In this document: one piece after another, positions 18,344-28,542 of the stretch
Layout of the letters: each line of letters starts with the position of its first letter
How positions within the stretch are numbered: the first letter of the stretch is position 1
Assembly (NCBI GenBank): GCA_910578865.1
Contig: CAJTRM010000011.1
Location: 1 to 64,000 of the forward strand
Length of the DNA stretch: 64,000 bases
Direction: 5' to 3'
From: an uncultured Dorea sp.
Lineage (GTDB): Bacteria; Bacillota_A; Clostridia; Lachnospirales; Lachnospiraceae
Translations under genes and position numbers: made by a program
The notes under the pieces: model-generated
Database searches by the model: none
What the model was told of the DNA's origin: nothing
What the model saw: only the letters and a program-made list of their open reading frames with translations

Positions 18344-19990
18344 TTAACTTATACCTCTTGATTCATCTGCCTTGTATTCAAAGAAATCAAAATCTGCATA
18401 GTGCTGATGTTTTACCCTGTCTGCACAGGTGAGCCCAACGAAGGTTCCGGTAAATTCACCGTATTTGCAGTATTCGTCTGAGAATTTTGTAGTATCAAAA
18501 TTCTCTCCGATCCTACGGTATTCTTTTCCGTCATAGCTCCACTCAAACCAGGAGCGTCTTCCTTCTATATTTAAGCGCAGATAAACCGGCACATCATCGA
18601 TCGGTATTCTTGTGTTCAGAAGCTCGTGCTTTTGACCGTTCTGGAGATGGATGATGGAAAGTGCGCTTTGTCCCAGCGTTTCGCTCTTATATTTCCGGAG
18701 GTTGATATAATTCATGTTGTCATAATACATGATCAGCCCTGCGCTGTGCTGATGGATTTCAGGCTGAAATTCCATCTTTGTTGTGACAGTTGCATATACA
18801 CTTGTAAGCTTTCTGGCTAAAATACTTACTTTGTTCAAGGACGTGCGGGATTCCTGTCCGCGGATCCGCACATATCCGGGCCGTGTCTTTACATCGGCGA
18901 AACGCTGAGGCATGATACGGGGTGCATAGTACTGGGGGCCCAGTTTTGCGGAGTCGAAGTCGTCAAAGTCAGGAATCTGCGGCAGCCTGCATTCGGGCAG
19001 TCTGCTTTCCTCTACAGATTCTTTTGCCAGGTTTCCTCCTCCTGCCATACGAAGCCACCCGTCTGTGGTCCATTCCATTTTCTGTATGGCGGTCTCTCTT
19101 CCGAGAGTACAGCGCAGCTCCGGCGTAAATGGTCTGGCACAAAGATGCAGGAGATATACCTCTCCAAGCTGAGTCTCTACATAGCTTCCGTGGCCGGATT
19201 TCTGAAGCACTGACTCAGGGTTAAAATAGTTTGGCTTTAAATGATCTGGATCATGGCGTTCAAAGGATTCCCCGGGTGCAGAGGTGACGATCGGGTTCAT
19301 GGGATCTTTCTCGTAAGGACCCCAGACGTTGGCAGATCTTCCCATGGTTACACAGTGGTTGTATCCGGTTCCCCCCTCTGCACACATAATATAATAATAA
19401 CCATTGCGCTTAGTCAGGTGCGGGGCTTCAATGCATCCTCTGTCTGTGCCTCCGCTCCAGATCTGTTTGGGATAGCCGATAATATCCCGATCCTTCGGCA
19501 AATATTCTACCATACAGATGGCGCCCGGTTTTTCGTAGCCTTCCCGAGTCTCCCACTCTAAAGACACAATATATTTTCGTCCGTCATCATCGTGGAGGAT
19601 AGACGCGTCAAATCCGGACGAGTGCAGGTATACCGGCTCGCTCCATGGCCCTGCGATGTCCTTTGCCGTGATTAAATAATTATCGATATCAAAGTATCTC
19701 GCATTCATGGAATTCATCACACCGTATACTACATAAAACAGATCTTCTGTTTCGCAGTAAGTCAGGCACGGCGCCCAGATTCCTTTTGCAGACGGAAGCT
19801 TTTTCAGATCCACTTTGGTGTCGTCCGTCAGTACATGTGTATAGAGTTCCCAGTTTTTCAGATCTTTTGAATGGTATACCGGAATGCCCGGCATCCATTC
19901 AAAAGAAGAAACTGCAACATAGTAATCGTCTCCCTTCCGGCAGATGCACGGGTCAGGATTAAAACCTTTAAGGATCGGGTTATGAATCAT
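18344..19990 (-). CDS. Glycoside hydrolase family 43 (beta-xylosidase/arabinofuranosidase type)
   Basis: 548 residues. Residues 1-300 form the five-bladed propeller: NPILKGFNPDPCICRKGDDY carries the catalytic base Asp13, GFDASILHDDDG the pKa-modulating Asp128, and RGCIEAPHL the acid Glu188. The C-terminal 200 residues are the beta-sandwich typical of XynB-type enzymes (FDDFDSAKLGPQYYAPR onward). No signal peptide, so it acts on imported oligosaccharides in the cytoplasm. Located just downstream of the symporter gene on the same strand. Xyloside or arabinoside as substrate is inferred from the subfamily look. Confidence 0.92.
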   Translation of the reverse strand: MIHNPILKGFNPDPCICRKGDDYYVAVSSFEWMPGIPVYHSKDLKNWELYTHVLTDDTKVDLKKLPSAKGIWAPCLTYCETEDLFYVVYGVMNSMNARYFDIDNYLITAKDIAGPWSEPVYLHSSGFDASILHDDDGRKYIVSLEWETREGYEKPGAICMVEYLPKDRDIIGYPKQIWSGGTDRGCIEAPHLTKRNGYYYIMCAEGGTGYNHCVTMGRSANVWGPYEKDPMNPIVTSAPGESFERHDPDHLKPNYFNPESVLQKSGHGSYVETQLGEVYLLHLCARPFTPELRCTLGRETAIQKMEWTTDGWLRMAGGGNLAKESVEESRLPECRLPQIPDFDDFDSAKLGPQYYAPRIMPQRFADVKTRPGYVRIRGQESRTSLNKVSILARKLTSVYATVTTKMEFQPEIHQHSAGLIMYYDNMNYINLRKYKSETLGQSALSIIHLQNGQKHELLNTRIPIDDVPVYLRLNIEGRRSWFEWSYDGKEYRRIGENFDTTKFSDEYCKYGEFTGTFVGLTCADRVKHQHYADFDFFEYKADESRGIS

Positions 19991-20021
19991 TTCCTATTCT
20001 CCTTTACTGTTACTTTGTATC

Positions 20022-21139
20022 TTAGGTTCTGTATTTTCCTTGCGCCAGATCTGCAACTGCTTTGTCATAATGTTTGTCGAGATCAAAGAAGATCATGCAT
20101 ACAACGCACAGCGCTGATGTAATCGCAGGAATCCACGCAAAAGAGGTTGTAATTGCAGTCAATGCGGAGGTTGTCTGAACTGTTTGCGCTGCATCAAAGG
20201 CTCCCGCTGCCAGCACCCAGCCAAGAGCGGCTGTTCCGAGGCCGGAACCGATCTTGAAGCAGAAGGAAGAAGCCGCATTCCCCATGCCTGCCACGCTGTA
20301 GCCTGCATTCCATTCCCCATAGGTGATGGCGTCCTGCAGACATCCGAACATGGTGGCGCCTGCACATCCAAGGCCGATTCCCTTGATCACAGAAGCTGTA
20401 CAGATGAATCCGTAGTTTGTGCTGAGCCCGGACATGATCAGTCCGATTGTAACGATTGCCATACCTGCCATATTCAGATTGCGTTTACTTACTTTTTTCA
20501 TAATAAACGGAGTAATAAACAGAGTTACAATCTGTGCGCCGGAAAGTAAGTTTGCTACCATGGAATACTGGTTTTCATTTCCCATATTGTACTTGGTAAA
20601 GTATAATACGGATCCGAAAAAACTGGACATCATAAAAAACATAGAAAACAGGTTCAGTGACATCAGTATCCAGTATTTGTTTTTCAGCAGAGCCTTTAAT
20701 CCCTTTACAAAGGATACGGTTTCTTTCTTTTTGCTTCCCTCCTGGGACGTTACACGCTCTGAGCAGGTGAAAAAGGTAAACATATTCAATGCTACAAATA
20801 CAACCATCAGAATAGCGACGGTAATCGTCCAGCCTCTCTGTGTATAGGCATCGCCACTGCCAAAGAATCCGGTCATTTTCAGTACGACGGTGTTAATGGT
20901 CATTGTTCCTGCCGTGGAAAGGAGATTGCGGAAGTTCCCAAGGAGGCCGGTACGCTGAACATCAGCACGGTACATACTGCAAGAGGCACACAGAGTCTTG
21001 CGATCCATGGCCGGGCCTTCCCATACCTGCTGTTGGTATGGTCAACAATATAGCCCATGATCAGATCCGACACGCCGTCAAAAATCTTTGAAACTGCGAT
21101 AATAGATGCCGCGGCCGCCGCACTCGCGCCGATGACATT
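20022..21139 (-). pseudogene. GPH-family sugar:cation symporter, decayed by two deletions
   Basis: The C-terminal two thirds (about 20022-20945) reads as a GPH/MelB-type MFS transporter in one frame (RTGLLGNFRNLL, then many membrane segments). Upstream, in another frame, lies the earlier part (SKIFDGVSDLIMGYIVDH and GKARPWI, then a membrane segment ending MFSVPA). About 55 residues between these blocks are missing, so a frame-changing deletion lies near 20945. The first membrane segment is also missing: the gene's left portion is joined directly to the truncated GH5 gene near 21139. No functional transporter can be made. It would have imported the oligosaccharide for the GH43 enzyme. Confidence 0.8.
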
Positions 21140-22095
21140 CCTTCCTGGCCGTTCAGTACGCTTTGTCCGCCTTTCGTGTCACATCCTGCCGCCAGTGAAT
21201 TAAACAGACACCATTCGCAGCAGATCACAGGGAAATATTGTTCCATCTCCCGGATTTCATTTTCATAATGTTCTTTGATATAGCGGACATATCCGTCAAC
21301 AGTCTGCTCACAGCCGTCCATCTCCGCAAACATCAGATATTGGTGGGTATCCAGAACTACATTTTTGTACTTTTCTTCCCGCATAAAATCTTTCCATGAC
21401 TGGAGGTTAAATGCGTCGTGAAGGACTATGTATTTTTCAACAGGCATGTGCTTACGGATCCTGTCGTATGCGTCCAGGTAAAACTGACGGATGAATTCCA
21501 GCGTATTTGGACCGCTCCCTTTTGCCTTTTGAGGGTCTGCCGCAGGGTATCGTTCCGGCACATTCATTTTATTCCACATATCTTCCAGTATGGGCTCATT
21601 GATTGCTTCGATTCCCCAGAGACCTTTCCTTGTTCCGTACCGTTTGGCCAGCCGTTCCAATACGGTCAGGACGAATTCTACTTCGTCCGGCTGAGCGGAC
21701 CATTTGCAGACGCCGCAGATGCCTCCATTGTCAAAGCCGTTCTGACTGTCAGGGGCAGTATGCAGGTCGATCAAAATCTGAAGACCATATTTTTCCGCCC
21801 AATTGAAGGCTTTATCAAGTTCTTCAATACATCCGATAAATGGAGGTCTGTCTCCGAATACAAAGTAGGGGACAGGAATACGGACTGCGTCCATCCCCAT
21901 GGATCTGATTCTTACAAAATCTCCTTCTGAGATATACTCTGCACGATGAACTTTAATTCGTGCTTCATATACTTCTCTGGAGAGTTGAGTGGGAAGATAG
22001 TATTCATCCTCCGCCGTGGTTTCGTCAAACAATGCCGGACTCATCCATTTTTCCAATACAAGCCAGTTTCCGAGATTTACACCTTTTACATGCAT
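21139..22095 (-). pseudogene. Glycoside hydrolase family 5, C-terminus deleted
   Basis: The ATG at 22095 follows a GAAGAAGAGG ribosome site and begins MHVKGVNLGNWLVLEKWM, the usual start of cytoplasmic GH5 exo-1,3-beta-glucanase-like enzymes. The acid/base Glu is in IEAINEPI and the nucleophile Glu in VICCEWCLFN. After LNGQEG the reading frame passes into the symporter's DNA in the wrong frame and ends with an unrelated 26-residue tail at 21061. About 40-60 residues of the barrel end are probably missing, so activity is doubtful. Divergent from the AraC regulator. Confidence 0.75.
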
Positions 22096-22252
22096 TTTCC
22101 TCTTCTTCCTTTCTTTTTTTGAGCTGCCGTTCTTTGCTGCTTTGTGAGTTGAGTATAAAAGAATATTCCTGCGTCCTATATCATGTTTCTCGGCTTTTTG
22201 ACACATTTCTCCGGAAAATATGATATACTTAATAAAAAGGAGATGCCTGAGG

Positions 22253-23464
22253 ATGAACCACTGCTACTTAATGAAACATATTTCTTATCATTTACATACC
22301 TATGTCCAAAGATTTAGCACTGATTTTTCTTGCGCGGAAAGTTTTTGCGGGCGGATCCGGTTTCAGGATCGTTTTACACCGGATGAGTTAATGTCCTTTT
22401 TTACTGCCCGGAAGGATATGGACTTGGAGAGCCCCGTATTTTTATCTTTTAATCAGCAGGTCGTTTATGCGTTTGTTCCTGTGCCCGGGCATTATTTTAT
22501 CATTGGCCCGGTACGCTTCTCGGATGAGGTATATCTTCGTTATCAGGAAGAAACAAGGCCTGCGGACAACGGTTGGCTGCAGACAGTGCCCGTATGTACC
22601 TTTAAAGATCTGGCATCGGATACCTTGCTTATCTTTAACCTGTATCAGGAGGAGCAGCTGGATGAGAGCGACCTGGTGACAGAAAATTGCATCAGACAGG
22701 AGACGGACGCACAGTTGCAGGCTCATTTTTCTGAGCTTGTATTTGAAAACCGGGAGCAGGGCAGAAGACATAACCCTTATGATCAGGAATTCCGAGAATG
22801 CGCCAGCATCGAACATGGTGATCTGGAACAATTAAAGCGGGCTATAAAAGAGGACTATCTGGGGGAGTTAGGTACACTTGCGAAAAATCCGATCCGACAT
22901 ACGAGAAATTTGGGGATTGTTGTTATTACGCTGGCCAGCCGTGCCGCAATCCGGGGAGGGCTTCCTTATGAGATTGCTTATTCACTTAGCGACTCCTCTA
23001 TCCAAAAGCTGGAGGAAAGCAGTGATATCCCTACACTTTTTCATATTTTCCGTTCCGCAGAATTTCGATATGCTCAGATGGTAAAAGACTTAAATGAACA
23101 AAAGGAGGGTATGGCTCATAAGGATAAGAATCCTCACATCAACAGGTGCAAGGACTATATTTTTTCACATCTTCATGATAAGATCTGTGTGCAGGATATC
23201 GCGGAGGAATTGAAGATCAATGCAAATTATCTTTCAGAGCTGTTCCATCAATGCGAAAAAATGACTCTGACAGATTTCATCCGCAGAGAGAAGATCAATC
23301 TGGTAAAGAATTTACTGATCTATTCCCGTTATTCCTGCAGTGAGATAGCCACATATCTGGGCTTTTCTTCTCAGAGTCATATGGGGAAGCAGTTTAAGGC
23401 CTGCATGGGTATGACTCCTTATGAATACAGAAGAGTGTACGGGGTGCGGGAGTTTGATGTGTAA
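22253..23464 (+). CDS. AraC family regulator of the glycan locus
   Basis: 403 residues. The start at 22253 (MNHCYLMKH) is preferred to an in-frame ATG 33 bases upstream because AAAAGGAG lies between them. The N-terminal 290 residues are a sensor region without a clear cupin motif. The C-terminal 100 residues are the double helix-turn-helix: VQDIAEELKINANYLSELFH and CSEIATYLGFSSQSHMGKQF, then MTPYEYRR. It is transcribed divergently from the GH5-symporter-GH43 genes and is their likely activator. It looks intact although its target operon is broken. Confidence 0.88.
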   Translation: MNHCYLMKHISYHLHTYVQRFSTDFSCAESFCGRIRFQDRFTPDELMSFFTARKDMDLESPVFLSFNQQVVYAFVPVPGHYFIIGPVRFSDEVYLRYQEETRPADNGWLQTVPVCTFKDLASDTLLIFNLYQEEQLDESDLVTENCIRQETDAQLQAHFSELVFENREQGRRHNPYDQEFRECASIEHGDLEQLKRAIKEDYLGELGTLAKNPIRHTRNLGIVVITLASRAAIRGGLPYEIAYSLSDSSIQKLEESSDIPTLFHIFRSAEFRYAQMVKDLNEQKEGMAHKDKNPHINRCKDYIFSHLHDKICVQDIAEELKINANYLSELFHQCEKMTLTDFIRREKINLVKNLLIYSRYSCSEIATYLGFSSQSHMGKQFKACMGMTPYEYRRVYGVREFDV

Positions 23465-23585
23465 AGCCGGGCGGGTGAACCGCCGGAGTCTTGTATTATG
23501 AAGGGGCATACTGTATGATATAAGAAAGGGCAATTGGTTTCAAAGTAGGGCCGGCTATGGGGATTTTTCCAAAGGAGATAAAAAA

Positions 23586-24695
23586 ATGTTTACAGAGTAC
23601 AGCAAAGAGACGTTTCAGCTAATAAATAATCAGCACAATATCATGGTGCTGGTGGGAAACGGGTTTGACCTTGCCCTGCTGAAAAGATACAAGGATGGCA
23701 GGATGAAAGGGAAGACTTCCAGTTATGAGGATTTTTATGAATATGTAAAGTATTATAATCTTTCGGATTCCGATAATATTTTATTCAGGAAGATGACGGA
23801 AGATCTGGAAAGCGGCAAAGATAACTGGAGTGATTTTGAGCTGACCATCAGTGAATTGGTGAAAGATGGATCGATCGGAAAGGATGAGATTGAACAAAGC
23901 ATTGATGAATTTCAGGCACATTTTACAAGGTTTTTGAATGATCTTGTTGATGCAGATCTGTTGCTGAAGATTAATTCTGACGTGCAGGAAAAGAAACTGG
24001 CAATGCAGAGCATGGCACACTTTATGAAAGATCTGGGCCGCGGCTGTGATATAGAATTTCCCCTGAAGACGCATCATTATGATCTGTATAATTTTGCATT
24101 TTTTAATTTTAATTATACATCACTTTTAGATAATTATCTGCATCTTGATAAAGGACAGTTTGATCCTCATCATTGGAAAAGTGCAGATAGAAATTTTGAT
24201 TTTTATCCCGATCTTGGCGTCAGGAGAAGAAATCCCACAATATGGTCGTCGTATCTGGTCACGGATGTTATTCATCCTCATGGAATGCAGAGCGTCCCGA
24301 GATCCATTTTATTTGGCATTGATCTTCCGAAGTATCATAAGGGCAAATCAGAAGAAAAGCGGCTGATCAAATCTTACTGGGCGCAGTACGACGTCAAGTA
24401 TAAGCCATATTTTGATGAGGCAGAGTTATTTATTATATATGGAATGTCCATTTCAAAAACAGACGGATGGTGGATGGATCAGATTTTTGATGCGATTTTG
24501 CAAAATAACGCAGAACTTATTATCTATAAGTACGGGAATGAAAGCCCGGATGATGTGAAGGATGCCTTTTTTGAGGCATGTATCAGGCATACGGATTCAC
24601 CGGAGGAAGATTTTGATAAGGTTTGGGAACGGATCTATGTTGTGACGTTTGAACAGAACTTTACATTTTTTCTTGGGCTGGAACAGAGAGTGTAG
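23586..24695 (+). CDS. abiH: AbiH-family abortive infection protein
   Basis: 369 residues; the ATG at 23586 is preceded by AAAGGAG. It begins with the family's NAD-binding-like motif VLVGNGFDLAL (about residues 21-31) followed by YEDFYEYVK, has FFNFNYTSLLDNYL in the middle, HPHG and ILFGID about residues 235-255 and IIYGMSISKTDGWWMD near the C-terminus. This is the AbiH arrangement first known from lactococcal phage-abortive infection. It acts alone, so far as known, and causes cell death or stasis during phage growth. It stands alone here, starting a stretch of defence-type genes. Confidence 0.88.
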   Translation: MFTEYSKETFQLINNQHNIMVLVGNGFDLALLKRYKDGRMKGKTSSYEDFYEYVKYYNLSDSDNILFRKMTEDLESGKDNWSDFELTISELVKDGSIGKDEIEQSIDEFQAHFTRFLNDLVDADLLLKINSDVQEKKLAMQSMAHFMKDLGRGCDIEFPLKTHHYDLYNFAFFNFNYTSLLDNYLHLDKGQFDPHHWKSADRNFDFYPDLGVRRRNPTIWSSYLVTDVIHPHGMQSVPRSILFGIDLPKYHKGKSEEKRLIKSYWAQYDVKYKPYFDEAELFIIYGMSISKTDGWWMDQIFDAILQNNAELIIYKYGNESPDDVKDAFFEACIRHTDSPEEDFDKVWERIYVVTFEQNFTFFLGLEQRV

Positions 24696-24749
24696 CGTCA
24701 TGGCAAAAGGAACCAGTCTGGATGAAAGAAGTGTTTGCAAAGGAGAGAT

Positions 24750-25547
24750 ATGAATATGGTAATGATAGATCGGGATAAATGTACAGGCTGCGGATTGTGT
24801 GCCGCAGATTGTATTGCTTTCAATATAGAGATAAAGGATGAAAAGGCATGTGTAAAGAGAGAATGCTTTAAATGCGGGCATTGCGTGGCGATCTGCCCGG
24901 CAGGAGCTGTATCTGTACCGGAGTATGAGATGGGGGATGTGGAAGATTATCACAGGGAAAGCTTCCGGCTGGATCCTGAAAATGTGCTGCACAGTATTAA
25001 ATTCCGCCGGAGTATCCGCAGCTATAAGTCGGAGCAGGTTCAGATGGAGGATTTGGAGAAGCTGCTTCAGGCCGGAAGATATACTGCCACGGCAAAAAAT
25101 CATCAGGATTGCTGTTTCGTGTTTATTCAAAACGAACTGGAGCAGCTGAAATCCATGGTATGGGATTTTATTGATGAAATAGGAAAGGGGGAAGGGCAAA
25201 AGATCGCGAAAGAGCTGCTTCCTTATGTTTCTTTTAACCGAAGGAGGAAAGCTAATGCAAAGGATGACTATTTGTTCAGGAATGCGCCGGTGGTGCTCTT
25301 TATCACTTCTGACTGGCCGCTGGATGCGGGGCTTGCGGCCCAAAATATTGAAACGATGGCGGTGGCTTTAGGGTTAGGCGCTTTATATAATGGTTATCTG
25401 GCCAGGATCGCTGATGCGAATGAGGAATTGAAGAAGTGGCTTGGAATTGACGGGAAGACAATAAAAGCCTGTATGCTCCTGGGGTATCCGGACAGAACTT
25501 ATGCAAGAACAGCGCCGAGAAGAGCGGCAAATGTAGTCTGGAAGTGA
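24750..25547 (+). CDS. Ferredoxin-nitroreductase fusion
   Basis: 265 residues from the ATG at 24750 (AAGGAG five bases upstream; the ATG at 24756 is an alternative). Residues about 8-60 carry two 4Fe-4S motifs, CTGCGLCAADC and CFKCGHCVAICP. Residues about 85-265 are a nitroreductase-family FMN domain (FRRSIRSYKSEQV, then NIETMAVALGLGA). Such fusions pass electrons from ferredoxin-type clusters to flavin to reduce nitro compounds or other small molecules; the substrate is unknown. Cytoplasmic. Monocistronic, closed by the terminator at 25583. Confidence 0.9.
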   Translation: MNMVMIDRDKCTGCGLCAADCIAFNIEIKDEKACVKRECFKCGHCVAICPAGAVSVPEYEMGDVEDYHRESFRLDPENVLHSIKFRRSIRSYKSEQVQMEDLEKLLQAGRYTATAKNHQDCCFVFIQNELEQLKSMVWDFIDEIGKGEGQKIAKELLPYVSFNRRRKANAKDDYLFRNAPVVLFITSDWPLDAGLAAQNIETMAVALGLGALYNGYLARIADANEELKKWLGIDGKTIKACMLLGYPDRTYARTAPRRAANVVWK

Positions 25548-25582
25548 CAGGGACGCAAGTAAAGAGAATGGGTAGTTTTAAA

Positions 25583-25613
25583 GGGAGCAGATAAAAGCAG
25601 TCTGCTCCCTTTT
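25583..25613. terminator. Strong terminator between nitroreductase and histidine kinase
   Basis: GGGAGCAGA and TCTGCTCCC form a perfect 9-bp stem with a 9-base loop, followed by TTTT. An A-rich flank on the other side lets it serve both convergent genes. Confidence 0.75.
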
Positions 25614-25654
25614 GAAATTCTGTATTATTGCAGTTAAGTAATGATTCTCTGCGC

Positions 25655-27742
25655 TTATGTATTCTGCAGGATGTTTTGAAGTGTAGAAAACAGTTTATCC
25701 ACATCAATAGGTTTGCCAAGATGGGCATTCATACCGGCAGAAAGAGTACGCTGACGATCCTCCTCAAGAGCGTTGGCTGTCACAGCCACAATGGGAAGCC
25801 GGGACAAGTCCGGGTTCTCCAGGGCACGGATAGCTTTGGTTGCTTCGATGCCATCCATCACTGGCATCTGAATATCCATGAGTATGAGGTCATAAGGGTT
25901 ATCCGCAGAACGACGAACCATTTCCACTGCTTCGGCCCCGTTTGAAGCTACATCTACAATGCAGCCTTCATCTTCCAGGATAGACAGGGCAATTTCCTGG
26001 TTTAATTCATTGTCCTCTACCAGTAAGAGATAACGGCCGCGGAAATCCCATGCGCCAGAAATCTCAGGCGCGTCCTGATGCTCGGCAGCCTGGGTGAAAT
26101 AGAACGGAAACGTGAAAGTAAAGGTGCTGCCGCAGCCTTTTTGGCTCTCTGCGGTAATCTGGCCATTCATCAGCTCTGTCAGGTTCCTGGTAATAGGAAG
26201 ACCTAAACCGGCGCCCTGCATACCGCTGATCGTGGAAGTCCGTTCTCTCTCGAATGGTTCAAAAATATGCTCGAGAAATTCCGGTTCCATGCCGATGCCT
26301 GTATCCCGGATACAGAATCTGTATATAGCCGTGTTCACTTTGTCTCCAGGCTGCTCAGTGATGGTAAGTGAGACGGAACCACCGGCGGGAGTAAATTTAA
26401 GAGCATTGCCCAGCACGTTCAGCAGTACTTGATTGAGATGTGACTGGTCGCAGATGATGTAAGGATGAATCAGAGCGTGGTCATCAAGACGGAAGTGCAG
26501 ATTTTTTACCTGGAGGTCAGCCTGGATCGTATTCTGAAGATCCAGCAGAATCTGAGACAGGCTGCACGGCTGCTCTTCAATGACCACTTTGCCGCTCTCG
26601 ATGCGCCCCATATCCAGCACATCATTGACGAGGTTAAGCAGGTTGCCGGAAGATGCGGCAATTTTGTTCAGATAGTCCTGTACCAGTTCCCGGTTATCCA
26701 GATGGGTGAGGGCCAGATTAGTAAAACCAATGATCGCATTCATAGGAGTACGGATGTCGTGCGACATGTTATTGAGGAAATCAGTCTTGGCCTGAGAAGC
26801 CTCCTGAGCTTCAATCAGAGCCTCTTCCAGAAACTGGTGCTGCGTCATGATCATCTCATCGGCATCTTTGCGCTGTGTGATATCAATAAACATACCTACA
26901 TAAGTGATCGGGGTACCGTCCTCACGCCGGAAGATCTTTCCGGTAGTGCGAAACCAGCGATATTCCTGATCCTTTGTTAAAAGGCGGTATTCAACGTCAC
27001 AGAGATTTTGACCGGTGTCATCTTTCATGACGGCATAATATTCTTCCAGTACCTGGTCGCGGTCCTGAGGGTGAATCAGATCAGTCCAGGAGGAAAGGAC
27101 ATTTGGAAAATCCTGTTCGTCCTGATAACCGATAATAGCACGGAATTCCTGACTCCAATAGACGTTTGTTATCTCCCCCCGGCGGTCAAACTCCATGGTC
27201 CACATACCTGCCTGCAGAATCTCATGCATCAGCTTGAGCGTTGCAGTCTCATGCTTTAAGGCTTCCAGCCGCTCCTGGGCCAGCCGTACCGTGCGGGCAT
27301 CGTCAATAGCCTTGTTTTTCTTTTCGGTGGCATCTTCTACAAAAACATAAAAAATGTCACCATAGGAATCGGTGTGGACAAAATGACCATAGTCTTCAAT
27401 CCATCGGATGCTGCCGTCTTTTCTGATAATACGGTATTCTATGTAGTCCAGATTATTGTTGCCCGCAAAAATCTGCTGTTTAATGCTTTGTTCTGCTTCT
27501 TCCAGGTCATCCGGATGAACCAGCCCGGGGAAAACGTAGCCGGTAAGTTCCTGAAATTCCTCCAGATTCTCGCAGCCGTACATCTTAATCAATGACTGAT
27601 TAGCGTAAATCAGTTTCTCCTCCCCATCAGCGTGATAAATGAAGAAACCACCGGGCATTCCTGCGGTAATCTGTTCGATGATTGGGAAAGTCTGTTCACT
27701 GAGAATTAGAGAACACGATCTGTTCTGCTCGGGGTTTTTCAT
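25655..27742 (-). CDS. Soluble hybrid sensor histidine kinase (PAS-PAS-HisKA-HATPase-REC)
   Basis: 695 residues. The start at 27742 (MKNPEQN) follows GGAAGGAAAG. Two PAS domains lie at about residues 20-140 and 165-290. The HisKA box FLNNMSHDIRTPMNAIIGF has the phosphoacceptor His328. The HATPase domain has LNVLGNALKF and DTGIGMEP. The C-terminal receiver carries the phosphoacceptor Asp623 in LILMDIQMPVMDG and Lys in GKPID. No membrane segment, so it senses a cytoplasmic signal. No response regulator or output domain gene is adjacent, so its partner is encoded elsewhere or it acts through a diffusible or protein partner. Confidence 0.92.
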   Translation of the reverse strand: MKNPEQNRSCSLILSEQTFPIIEQITAGMPGGFFIYHADGEEKLIYANQSLIKMYGCENLEEFQELTGYVFPGLVHPDDLEEAEQSIKQQIFAGNNNLDYIEYRIIRKDGSIRWIEDYGHFVHTDSYGDIFYVFVEDATEKKNKAIDDARTVRLAQERLEALKHETATLKLMHEILQAGMWTMEFDRRGEITNVYWSQEFRAIIGYQDEQDFPNVLSSWTDLIHPQDRDQVLEEYYAVMKDDTGQNLCDVEYRLLTKDQEYRWFRTTGKIFRREDGTPITYVGMFIDITQRKDADEMIMTQHQFLEEALIEAQEASQAKTDFLNNMSHDIRTPMNAIIGFTNLALTHLDNRELVQDYLNKIAASSGNLLNLVNDVLDMGRIESGKVVIEEQPCSLSQILLDLQNTIQADLQVKNLHFRLDDHALIHPYIICDQSHLNQVLLNVLGNALKFTPAGGSVSLTITEQPGDKVNTAIYRFCIRDTGIGMEPEFLEHIFEPFERERTSTISGMQGAGLGLPITRNLTELMNGQITAESQKGCGSTFTFTFPFYFTQAAEHQDAPEISGAWDFRGRYLLLVEDNELNQEIALSILEDEGCIVDVASNGAEAVEMVRRSADNPYDLILMDIQMPVMDGIEATKAIRALENPDLSRLPIVAVTANALEEDRQRTLSAGMNAHLGKPIDVDKLFSTLQNILQNT

Positions 27743-27957
27743 AAAAATCTTTCCTTCCAAATGATTTATAAATACATTAATAAAATTGTACCACTTTCCG
27801 GGAGGTTGTCAAGTTTGGTACAGAAAAAGAAAAGCCGGAAATTTGAAATTCAATTGTGAATGTTCTTATAAAATGATAAAATATAATAATCATTTCAGTG
27901 AATTTTATATTGAGAAATCACTATTTGGCGGCAGTGATAGATCAGAGGTGCAGGCAG

Positions 27958-28542
27958 ATGCAAAATACCATCCAATATTATGATCAAAATACAAAAAGCT
28001 TTATTAACGAGACAATTGCTGTTGACTTCACGCAGATTCAAGATATGTTTCTGGAGAGGCTGCCGGAGAAGGCTCATATTCTTGATTTTGGGTGCGGCTC
28101 GGGGCGGGATACGAAATATTTCCTGGATCATGGATATCAGGTTACTGCCGCTGACGGCTCTTCTGAGGTGTGCAGATCTGCGAGCGAATATACCGGTATC
28201 AATGTAAAGCATATGCTCTTTCACGAATTAGAGGAAGTTGAAGCATATGACGGTGTCTGGGCATGTGCCTCTGTATTACATGTAAGGAGAGAGGAAATTG
28301 CTGACATTTTTCGTAAAATGTGCAGGGCAGTAAAATCAAACGGAGTCCTGTATGCTTCTTTTAAATACGGAGAATTTGAGGGGGAGAGAAACGGAAGATA
28401 CTTTACGGATATGACAGAAGAAACAATGCTGGAGATTTTAAAGGATATTCCGGAAATGACTGTGGAGAAACACTGGATTACAGGTGACGTGAGAGCCGGA
28501 AGAGGGGACGAAAGATGGTTAAATATCATTCTCAGGAAATAG
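27958..28542 (+). CDS. Class I SAM-dependent methyltransferase
   Basis: 194 residues. The start at 27958 (MQNTIQYYDQNTKSF) is where homology to this family normally begins; an open frame extends further up without a good ribosome site. Motif I is ILDFGCGSGRDTKYF, with the acidic residue of motif II in VTAADGS. WACASVLHV is motif IV. It resembles small tellurite-methyltransferase-like proteins rather than DNA methylases, because no (D/N)PPY is present. The gene overlaps the HNH gene by 28 bases, so they are co-expressed. Substrate unknown. Confidence 0.82.
   Translation: MQNTIQYYDQNTKSFINETIAVDFTQIQDMFLERLPEKAHILDFGCGSGRDTKYFLDHGYQVTAADGSSEVCRSASEYTGINVKHMLFHELEEVEAYDGVWACASVLHVRREEIADIFRKMCRAVKSNGVLYASFKYGEFEGERNGRYFTDMTEETMLEILKDIPEMTVEKHWITGDVRAGRGDERWLNIILRK

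Noticed and set aside
24597..25343. 248-residue reverse open frame
   Set aside because: Opposite the ferredoxin-nitroreductase gene, whose Fe-S motifs are unmistakable.
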